From Clostridium sp. UBA3947 (GTDB taxonomy: Bacteria; Bacillota; Clostridia; Clostridiales; Clostridiaceae): a stretch of DNA of 21,509 bases. The notes under the pieces were generated by a model, which did not search any database, was not told where the DNA came from, and worked only from the letters and a program-made list of their open reading frames with translations. Where the stretch lies: the NCBI GenBank assembly GCA_002385545.1, contig DGDR01000043.1, positions 2,649 to 24,157 of the forward strand, written 5' to 3'. A program made the translations under genes and the position numbers. This document shows positions 14,954 through 20,531 of the stretch, in pieces. The first letter of the stretch is position 1. The number at the start of each line of letters is the position of its first letter.

Positions 14954-15370
14954 ATGGCTATAGATAGTGTAGATGTAGCAAAAGCAGCTGTAAGACTTGC
15001 CATTGCTAGTAGGGAAGAAGAAAAGCAATTAGAAGAAGAATTTAGAGCTAAAGGGATTTTAACAGTGGCTGTAGATGTGGGAGGTAATATCAATAATTCT
15101 ATTCCTAAAATAATAGAGAGAGCTTTAGTGGCCTCCAAGCGCTGTGGACTTATAAAGGAAGGCCATGTTTACGATGGCGCTGTGGCTGGTGCTGCCAGAG
15201 AAGCCATAGCTCAATTGGCTGCCAAGGCTAATGGACTTAATGTTGGAGGTAAAATAGGAATAGCACGATATGGGGAGCATCTAAGCTTGTGTATATTCAT
15301 GAGTATTGGCTTATTACACCTTAATGAAGTGGTTATAGGCTTAGGTCATAGATCCATACCTAAGGATTAA
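14954..15370 (+). CDS. HutP-family RNA-binding regulator
   Basis: This 138-residue protein has the HutP layout. An N-terminal helix (VAKAAVRLAIASREEEKQLE) is followed by the strand GILTVAVDVGGN and helices KIIERALVASKRCGLI and GAAREAIAQLAAKA. The diagnostic C-terminal part contains GKIGIARYGEHLSLCIFMSI and VIGLGHRSIP, close to the HLALCLF...GLG region of Bacillus HutP. HutP is a hexamer that binds NAG triplets in nascent RNA in response to L-histidine and a metal ion. By a recalled alignment, the two metal-binding His (73 and 77 of B. subtilis HutP) correspond to Gly75 and Gly79 here, so the ligand may differ. No hut catabolic gene is nearby. Directly downstream lies a UAG-rich leader before an ABC importer, the probable target. 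Ribosome site: GAAGG at 14941-14945. Confidence 0.85.
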   Translation: MAIDSVDVAKAAVRLAIASREEEKQLEEEFRAKGILTVAVDVGGNINNSIPKIIERALVASKRCGLIKEGHVYDGAVAGAAREAIAQLAAKANGLNVGGKIGIARYGEHLSLCIFMSIGLLHLNEVVIGLGHRSIPKD

Positions 15371-15377
15371 AATTTTA

Positions 15378-15406
15378 TTGACAAGGGCTCAAAAAAATTA
15401 TAGAAT
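15378..15406 (+). promoter_or_regulatory. Strong sigma-A promoter of the importer operon
   Basis: TTGACA (15378-15383, consensus), 17-base spacer, TAGAAT (15401-15406, 5 of 6). It lies 7 bases after the HutP-like stop codon and would start transcription near 15413, at the base of the 5' hairpin. Confidence 0.88.
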
Positions 15407-15412
15407 TTAAGC

Positions 15413-15646
15413 AAACCGGATAAGCCGGTCAATTGTAGTAGTTATGTAGCATGGTGTAGTTTGTAGAAATGTGTAAGGTAAGTTTGTAGGAATGTAGGAT
15501 GGTAGGAGAAAAAGGATTTATAGCGGATTAGTGTATACTTTTATATAAAACTCTCCTATTGGGGAGTTTTTTGCATTCTTACGGTACTTACTCTACAAAC
15601 TTCATGTTTATGTTTAATAAACTAAATAATTTGGGGGAATGGTAGT
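15413..15646 (+). promoter_or_regulatory. UAG-repeat attenuator leader of the importer operon
   Basis: The transcript would begin with a hairpin ACCGG-ATAAG-CCGGT (15415-15429). Between 15436 and 15531 there are ten UAG, one GAG and three AAG triplets. UAG starts are at 15436, 15439, 15447, 15457, 15464, 15487, 15495, 15503, 15521 and 15529, and eight of them lie in the tetramer GUAG. Many spacers are 4-5 nt, as for HutP sites. An antiterminator can form between 15501-15509 and 15552-15560, extended by 15517-15522 with 15544-15549. It uses the last GUAG repeat and destroys the terminator at 15547-15572. All reading frames are broken by stops, so the region is non-coding. The ribosome site GGGGG is at 15633-15637. 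The link to the HutP-like protein is inferred. Confidence 0.75.
15547..15572 (+). terminator. Attenuator terminator upstream of the importer lipoprotein gene
   Basis: Ten-base stem AAAACTCTCC/GGGGAGTTTT (15547-15556 with 15561-15570, one G·T), loop TATT, and a T6 run at 15567-15572. It stands 75 bases before the first importer gene, not after a gene, so it must act within the leader and give a short RNA of about 160 nt. Confidence 0.9.
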
Positions 15647-16654
15647 ATGGTAGTAAAAAAATTGGCAGGCCTTGTGGCCGTACTAATGGGGCTTTCACTA
15701 CTAGCAGGCTGTGGCAGTAGTGAATCAAACAATGCAGCACTAAAGGATAAAAAGGAGATAAAAATAGGAATAAGCCAGCTGGTAGAACATCCTGCACTAG
15801 ATTCTGCTAGAGAAGGCTTCCTAGCTGCTTTAAAGGATAAGGGCTATGAAGAGGGCAAGAATCTAAAGGTAGATTTTCAGAATGCTCAAAATCAGCAATC
15901 AACAGCTAACACCATAGCAGCAAACTTTGTTTCTAACAAAGTAGATATGATCCTTGCAATTGCAACTCCTTCCGCACAGGCAGCTGTAAATAAGACTAAT
16001 AAGATTCCAATTCTTATAACTGCAGTAACAGATCCAGTAGGAGCTGGACTAGCTCAGTCCTTAGAAAGCTCTGGAAACAATGTAACAGGTACTTCTGATG
16101 ATGTGCCAATAGACAAGCAATTTGATTTGTTAAAGAAGTTGATTCCAAATGCTAAAAAGGTAGGCGTTGTATACAATACAGCTGAAAAGAATTCACAAGT
16201 ACAAGTAGCATCAGCAAAAAAGGCTGCACCAGACTTTGGTTTTGAGATTATAGAAATTGGGGTAACTGGTACTAATGATATTGCTCAAGCAGTGACTAAT
16301 GCTTTAGATAAGGTGGATGTAATATATGTTCCTACAGATAATACAGTAGCTTCTGCAATGCCATTACTTGTAGAAAAGTGTTATAGTAAAAACATTCCTA
16401 TAATAGCATCAGAAGCAGGAATGGTTAAGAACGGAGCCGTTGCAACTTCAGGTATTGACTACTATAAGCTTGGATATGAGACAGGTCTTAAGGCAGTAGA
16501 AATAATAAATGGTAAAGAGCCAAAGGATATTCCTATAACCTTACTTGAAGATTTGCAATTAGTGATAAATACCGATGCTGTAGAGAAATTAAAAATAGAT
16601 GTACCAAGTGACATTTTAGATAAAGCCGAAAAGGTAACTGGAGGGGTAAAATAA
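15647..16654 (+). CDS. trpX: ABC importer substrate-binding lipoprotein, TrpX-like
   Basis: This 335-residue lipoprotein has a signal peptide ending in the lipobox LLAGC (Cys22). It belongs to the ABC_sub_bind family (PF04392): IKIGISQLVEHPALDSAREG, then NLKVDFQNAQNQ, ILAIATPSAQAA, ITAVTDPVGAGL and VYVPTDNTVASAMP. Comparative genomics has linked this family with its permease and ATPase to tryptophan or other aromatic amino-acid uptake (TrpXYZ), so the symbol is a family-level guess. The protein would capture substrate outside the membrane. ATG 15647 is supported by GGGGG (15633-15637). Two further UAG triplets, spaced 8 bases apart, flank the start codon (15643 and 15651). One base separates it from the permease gene. 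Expression should depend on read-through of the leader terminator. Confidence 0.85.
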   Translation: MVVKKLAGLVAVLMGLSLLAGCGSSESNNAALKDKKEIKIGISQLVEHPALDSAREGFLAALKDKGYEEGKNLKVDFQNAQNQQSTANTIAANFVSNKVDMILAIATPSAQAAVNKTNKIPILITAVTDPVGAGLAQSLESSGNNVTGTSDDVPIDKQFDLLKKLIPNAKKVGVVYNTAEKNSQVQVASAKKAAPDFGFEIIEIGVTGTNDIAQAVTNALDKVDVIYVPTDNTVASAMPLLVEKCYSKNIPIIASEAGMVKNGAVATSGIDYYKLGYETGLKAVEIINGKEPKDIPITLLEDLQLVINTDAVEKLKIDVPSDILDKAEKVTGGVK

Positions 16655-16655
16655 C

Positions 16656-17582
16656 ATGGAAATTTTGCAAACTGTAATGGAGCAAGGCCTTATATATGGA
16701 ATATTAGCAGTAGGTGTATATATAACTTATAGAATCCTCAACTTAGCAGACCTCTCAGTAGATGGAACTTTTCCCCTAGGCGCTGCCGTTACAGCTGCGT
16801 GGTTAGTAAGCAAGGGGGGGAACCCCATTGTAGCTTGTTTGTTAGCCTTAATTGCAGGTGGACTAGCGGGGCTTGTAACAGGCTTACTCCACGTGGGACT
16901 AAAGATAAACAGTCTATTGTCAGGTATTCTGGTAATGATGGGCTTGTATTCGGTGAATATAAGGGTTATGGACAACTCAGCTAATGTACCCTTAAATTCT
17001 GCGAATATAATATTCCCAAGGTACGGAAAGAGTGAGATAAGAATATTAATTGTTTTAGCTTTTGCCTTGTTGGTGAAGCTTGGTATCGATTTGTTTTTAA
17101 AGACTAAGAGGGGGTTTATCTTAAGGGCTGTTGGAGATAATGAACAGCTAGTAACCTCATTAGCAGTTAATAAAAATTCTGTTAAGGTGCTTGGACTTGT
17201 TATTGCAAATGCCTTAGTAGCTCTATCTGGGTCTATTTTTGCACAAAGTCAAGGTTACTCAGATGCTGGTATGGGTACAGGTATGGTAGTAACAGGCCTT
17301 GCAGCGGTAATAATTGGTGAAACAATTTTAAAAATTTCTACTATGATATGGGGAAAACTTTCTTTTATAAAAGCAACAACAGCAGTATTTTTAGGTGCTG
17401 TGTTATATCAAGGAGCCATTGCCTTAGCTATGAGAATAGGTATGGTTCAATCAGACCTAAAGTTAGTAACAGCAATAATAGTAGCTTTGGCCTTATCCTT
17501 AAATGGGGTATCCTTTAAAAAATTGAATTTAAAATCCTTAGTAGGTGGTGATAATAGTGCTTCAAATAAGAAATCTGCATAA
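16656..17582 (+). CDS. trpY: ABC importer permease, TrpY-like
   Basis: This 308-residue membrane protein has about eight to nine hydrophobic segments, the single-permease type (PF02653-like) that pairs with PF04392 binding proteins. Typical blocks are YGILAVGVYITYRILNLADL near the N-terminus (the first loop carries SVDGTFPLGAA), LVTGLLHVGLKINSLLSGIL, and the cytoplasmic EAA-like region GFILRAVGDNEQLVTSLAVN, which contacts the ATPase. The same block layout is seen in TrpY and in branched-chain amino-acid permeases. A ribosome site GGAGGGG (16639-16645) lies at the end of the lipoprotein gene. The last 26 bases overlap the ATPase gene, a sign of coupled translation of the two inner-membrane components. 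Confidence 0.87.
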   Translation: MEILQTVMEQGLIYGILAVGVYITYRILNLADLSVDGTFPLGAAVTAAWLVSKGGNPIVACLLALIAGGLAGLVTGLLHVGLKINSLLSGILVMMGLYSVNIRVMDNSANVPLNSANIIFPRYGKSEIRILIVLAFALLVKLGIDLFLKTKRGFILRAVGDNEQLVTSLAVNKNSVKVLGLVIANALVALSGSIFAQSQGYSDAGMGTGMVVTGLAAVIIGETILKISTMIWGKLSFIKATTAVFLGAVLYQGAIALAMRIGMVQSDLKLVTAIIVALALSLNGVSFKKLNLKSLVGGDNSASNKKSA

Positions 17583-18351
17583 GACCTTCAATGCTGGCAG
17601 TATAAATGAAAAGGTAGTATTCGATGGCTTAGATCTGGACGTTGAAAAGGGACAGTTTATAACAATAATAGGTAGTAACGGGGCTGGCAAATCAACTTTA
17701 TTAAATGTAATTTCAGGTCTCATACAATCAGATTATGGCACTATAAAATTAGATGGTGTAGATATCAGTACTATGCCTGAATATAAGCGTTCTAGGAATA
17801 TTGGACGTGTATTCCAGGATCCATCTGCTGGGGTAGCTCCAAATATGACTATATTAGAAAATATGTCCATGGCATATAATAAGGGAAATCCTTTTAATCT
17901 AACTTGGGGTATATCAAGAAAAAATATTTCCTATTTTAAAGATCTATTGGCGGAGGTCAATTTGGGCTTAGAAAATAAGCTTTACAATAAAGTTGGAATA
18001 TTATCAGGAGGTCAGAGACAAGCTCTTTCCTTGATAATGGCAGTAATGAGCAAGCCTAAGCTTTTGCTTTTAGATGAGCATACTGCAGCCTTAGATCCAA
18101 AGACTTCAGAAACTATAAATGAGATTACAGGTAAAATAGTATCAGAATTTAATATGACTACTCTTATGGTAACTCATAATATGAACCATGCCATAAAGAT
18201 GGGTAATAGATTGTTTATGATGGATCAAGGAAAGATTATATTAGATGTTCAGGGAGAACAGAAAAAGAATTTAACTGTTAACAAGCTTCTTTCCCATTTT
18301 GAAAGCTTAAATTCAAATAGTAGCTTAAGCGATAGAGTACTATTTGCATAA
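17557..18351 (+). CDS. trpZ: ABC importer ATPase, TrpZ-like
   Basis: This 264-residue ATP-binding subunit drives the importer. It has Walker A GSNGAGKS (39-46), Q-loop VFQDPSAG (85-92), signature LSGGQRQ (149-155), Walker B LLLLDEHTAALDP (169-181), where DEH replaces the usual DEP as in the TrpZ-type ATPases, and the switch His in MVTHN (His207). GTG 17557 is chosen because AGGTGG (17543-17548) ends 8 bases upstream; a GTG at 17545 in the same frame overlaps that site. It overlaps the end of the permease gene, and a strong terminator follows the stop, so the operon is exactly three genes. Confidence 0.88.
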   Translation: MLQIRNLHKTFNAGSINEKVVFDGLDLDVEKGQFITIIGSNGAGKSTLLNVISGLIQSDYGTIKLDGVDISTMPEYKRSRNIGRVFQDPSAGVAPNMTILENMSMAYNKGNPFNLTWGISRKNISYFKDLLAEVNLGLENKLYNKVGILSGGQRQALSLIMAVMSKPKLLLLDEHTAALDPKTSETINEITGKIVSEFNMTTLMVTHNMNHAIKMGNRLFMMDQGKIILDVQGEQKKNLTVNKLLSHFESLNSNSSLSDRVLFA

Positions 18352-18355
18352 TAAT

Positions 18356-18392
18356 AGCTGCCGCTAACTGTAAAAGTTGGTGGCAGCTTTTT
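18356..18392 (+). terminator. Intrinsic terminator of the importer operon
   Basis: Thirteen-base stem (18356-18368 with 18376-18388, two G·T pairs), loop TGTAAAA, and T5. It starts 4 bases after the ATPase stop. Confidence 0.93.
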
Positions 18393-18407
18393 AGTGGCAA
18401 AAATAGG

Positions 18408-18421
18408 GGAAAACGTTTGCA
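18408..18421 (+). promoter_or_regulatory. cre-like (CcpA) site upstream of the comFB promoter
   Basis: GGAAAACGTTTGCA agrees with TGWAARCGYTWNCW at 13 of 14 positions, only the first base differing. It ends 8 bases before the -35. A site upstream of the promoter would suit activation rather than roadblock repression. In AT-rich DNA, chance similarity is possible. Confidence 0.4.
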
Positions 18422-18429
18422 AAAAACTC

Positions 18430-18459
18430 TTGACACAAATTTACAAAAAGCGGTATCAT
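18430..18459 (+). promoter_or_regulatory. Sigma-A promoter of comFB
   Basis: TTGACA (18430-18435, consensus), 18-base spacer, TATCAT (18454-18459, 5 of 6). Transcription would start near 18466. Confidence 0.75.
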
Positions 18460-18517
18460 GTATACATAAGGAATTTTTTATATTTAATTTAATGAAAAGG
18501 AAAAGGGAGTAGGGAAA

Positions 18518-18787
18518 ATGGTTAAGAACTATATGGAGGATATAGTAGATTTACTTTTACCTTCTATTATTAAGGATTATAAGGATTTGTGTATCTGTAG
18601 AGAATGTATGGATGACATAAAGGCTATTACTTTAAACCATTTAAAACCTTACTATGTAGCCACTGAAAGGGGAGAAGTTTATACCAAGGTTAATGAGCTT
18701 GTGGTTCAGTTCAGAGCAGATGTAATAAAAGAAGCAGTGATAGCTATAGAAATTGTGAGCAAGAACCCAAGGCATACCATAGCCTAA
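18518..18787 (+). CDS. comFB: ComFB-family protein
   Basis: This 89-residue cytoplasmic protein has the late-competence ComFB pattern: a conserved N-terminal NYMEDIV, then CICREC (Cys25, 27, 30), MDDIKAITLNHLKPYYV and TERGEVY. In B. subtilis the gene lies in the comF operon; the Cys cluster is thought to bind zinc. Cyanobacterial members bind cyclic dinucleotides, which points to a signalling role. No comFA or comFC is nearby, so the gene is isolated here with its own promoter and a possible cre site. The start is supported by a purine-rich stretch including AGGGAG (18504-18509). The symbol is a family label and does not imply competence. Confidence 0.83.
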   Translation: MVKNYMEDIVDLLLPSIIKDYKDLCICRECMDDIKAITLNHLKPYYVATERGEVYTKVNELVVQFRADVIKEAVIAIEIVSKNPRHTIA

Positions 18788-18819
18788 GGTATAGAGCTGA
18801 TATAGGACAATCATATTCG

Positions 18820-18847
18820 TTAACAAAATATTAATAAATAATTAACA
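18820..18847 (+). promoter_or_regulatory. Triple TTAACA-type direct repeat with 11-bp period (Pho-box-like)
   Basis: TTAACA (18820-18825), TTAATA (18831-18836) and TTAACA (18842-18847) are each separated by exactly 5 bases. This matches the TT(A/C/T)A(C/T)A-N5 repeat bound by PhoP in Bacillus. It lies in the 285-base gap after comFB, about 225 bases before the DUF815 gene. The same gap has a 9-bp inverted repeat AGATAATAC/GTATTATCT (18847-18855 with 18889-18897). Confidence 0.35.
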
Positions 18848-18929
18848 GATAATACTTATTCTTGCCATTAAACTGTCATAAAGAAATCGTATTATCTAAT
18901 GGTAGTAAGGAATCCCCCTTCTTCTTAAC

Positions 18930-18970
18930 AAAGAAAAAGTCCAAGGGCTATGCTCTTGGGCTTTTTCTTT
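18930..18970 (+). terminator. Strong terminator between comFB and the DUF815 gene
   Basis: Sixteen-base stem (18930-18945 with 18955-18970, one T·G pair), loop GGCTATGCT. The arms are A-rich and T-rich, so the hairpin could work in both directions. It lies 142 bases after comFB, so it either ends a long comFB transcript or ends a separate short RNA. Confidence 0.85.
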
Positions 18971-19072
18971 ATATAATTATAGCTTTACTTACCATAGCCT
19001 TTTATTTTTGGAAAAGCTGAGTTAAAATAAAAATATTGGTAGTAAACTTTAGGAAAGGCGTGTAGTTAAGGT

Positions 19073-20263
19073 ATGAATAATTTACAGGATTATAATATTA
19101 AGCTTCATTCTTTAGTTATATTTAGAAAGCTCCTAAAGGATAAGGTAATAAAAACTTTGATGGAGCTGTTAAGCTGTGGTACTGAGGATTTAACAGAACA
19201 GGTAAGTCGTTACTCCGCCTTTGCATCAGCCCTCTTAGAGGAAAGGGATAATCTTACTGATTACATATTAAGCAGGGTGTTAGAAGATGAAAATCCTTAT
19301 ATTTTAAGATGTGCTGAAGGATTAAGGGTAAGTGAAGACCTTGAAGAAAGTCTGCGCTACGAGTTGAAGGTATTAGAGGAAATAGCACAACTAACGCCTA
19401 AGCAGCTTAGAAAAGCTATAAACTATGCTGGGTTTTTAGCTAGTTGGGATACTTCAGCTATAGACTTTACTAGTGTATATTTGGATAGGATAAGAAATAT
19501 TTCTTCCTATGGCTATGGAATCTTTGCTAAATATCATGTGTTTATGCTAAAGGATCTAAACATAATTCCTGTGAAGTATCCAGATAACATAAGACTTTCA
19601 CAGCTAGAAGGCTATGAGACTGAGCGAAAAATAGTAGTGGAAAACACTTTAGCCCTGTTGAAAGAAAAACCTGCTGCTAATGTACTTCTTAGAGGAGATG
19701 CAGGTACTGGTAAGTCCTCTACGGTGAAGGCAATAGCCAATGAATTCAAGGATAGGGGCCTACGGCTTATAGAGGTTACAAAAAGGCAGCTTAGGGATAT
19801 GCCTGCCATAATGGATAGGCTTAGTAAAAATCCATTGAAGTTTATATTGTTTATAGATGATTTATCCTTTGCCAAGGATGATGATGATTTTGCAGCCCTA
19901 AAGGCAATTTTGGAGGGCTCTGTTTCAACCAAGGCTTCCAATGTGGTTATTTATGCTACTAGCAACAGAAGACATCTAGTAAAGGAATCCTTCTCCGACC
20001 GAACTGGGGATGATATTCATATTAATGATACAATCCAGGAACTATTGTCATTATCAGACCGTTTTGGCCTTTCTGTCACCTTCACAAAGCCTGATAAAAA
20101 GCAATTCTTGGAGATTGTTCATGGACTAGCAGCTCAGTATCAGGTAAAGCTGCCAGATGAAGAATTGGAACTAGAGGCAGAAAGATTTGCTCTAAGCCAT
20201 AATGGCAGGTCTCCTAGGGTTGCTAGACAGTTTATAGAATACTTGAAGGCAAAGGAGATGTAG
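19073..20263 (+). CDS. DUF815 AAA-type ATPase
   Basis: This 396-residue protein matches the DUF815 (PF05673) ATPases of Firmicutes, whose function is unknown. The N-terminal 160 residues are helical (LDEN-type linker around ILRCAEGLRVSEDL). The ATPase core follows: IIPVKYPDNIRLSQLEGYE, Walker A GDAGTGKSS (208-216), Walker B FILFIDDLSF (257-266), sensor 1 ATSNRRH (295-301), SDRTGDDI, sensor-2-like NGRSPRVARQ. ATG 19073 is the first start in the frame after a TAA at 19067. The AGGAAAGG site (19051-19058) is about 14 bases away, unusually far, and no better start exists. It may be followed by a 26-residue ORF, and then by a terminator. Confidence 0.88.
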   Translation: MNNLQDYNIKLHSLVIFRKLLKDKVIKTLMELLSCGTEDLTEQVSRYSAFASALLEERDNLTDYILSRVLEDENPYILRCAEGLRVSEDLEESLRYELKVLEEIAQLTPKQLRKAINYAGFLASWDTSAIDFTSVYLDRIRNISSYGYGIFAKYHVFMLKDLNIIPVKYPDNIRLSQLEGYETERKIVVENTLALLKEKPAANVLLRGDAGTGKSSTVKAIANEFKDRGLRLIEVTKRQLRDMPAIMDRLSKNPLKFILFIDDLSFAKDDDDFAALKAILEGSVSTKASNVVIYATSNRRHLVKESFSDRTGDDIHINDTIQELLSLSDRFGLSVTFTKPDKKQFLEIVHGLAAQYQVKLPDEELELEAERFALSHNGRSPRVARQFIEYLKAKEM

Positions 20264-20273
20264 AAGCTAACAT

Positions 20274-20354
20274 ATGAAAAGAGAAAGGAAAAAATCATTG
20301 CTATACTCTATAGGTAGGGGCAATAAGGTTATATATTTTGATTTAACCAATTAA
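20274..20354 (+). CDS. Possible 26-residue basic peptide downstream of the DUF815 ATPase
   Basis: ATG starts 10 bases after the DUF815 stop, and the frame runs to TAA just before the terminator. The peptide starts MKRERKKSLLYSIGRG and ends in a hydrophobic/aromatic stretch, NKVIYFDLTN. The ribosome site is weak (AGAAG at 20262-20266). No family is recognised. The tight fit between stop codon and terminator is the main argument for it. Confidence 0.3.
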   Translation: MKRERKKSLLYSIGRGNKVIYFDLTN

Positions 20355-20370
20355 ATTTTTGCAATAATAA

Positions 20371-20414
20371 GGGACTGTTGAACAGCAATTTGCTAGCTGT
20401 GCAGCAGTCCTTTT
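20371..20414 (+). terminator. Intrinsic terminator after the DUF815 gene, repeat-type
   Basis: Sixteen-base imperfect stem 20371-20386 with 20396-20411 (GGGACTGTTG.../...CAGCAGTCC), then TTTT. The 3' arm is identical over 17 bases to the terminator at 12883-12899. It may also help stop the convergent deacetylase transcript: the other strand after the stem reads CCCTTATTATT. Confidence 0.85.
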
Positions 20415-20531
20415 AATGATAGAAATAGTTTATAAAGCTTGTCCTAAATACTCTCCCTAGTTCATCAACCTTTTTTTGAAACAAAGCAACATAGTGAAAA
20501 GTGCTAACGTCCTTTTAGATGTCAGAGCATA

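Noticed and set aside
15436..15531. TRAP (MtrB) binding site
   Set aside because: TRAP needs about 11 (G/U)AG triplets with 2-3 nt spacers; here spacers range from 0 to 8 and are often 4-5, and the adjacent gene is HutP-like. A TRAP gene elsewhere in the genome cannot be excluded.
15413..15646. T-box riboswitch before the importer, as is common for amino-acid transporters
   Set aside because: The T-box sequence (AGGGTGGNACCGCG type) is absent, and the leader shows UAG repeats and a simple antiterminator instead.
16799..16984. Plus-strand frame inside the permease gene
   Set aside because: It lies wholly within a clearly conserved permease in another frame and has no support of its own.
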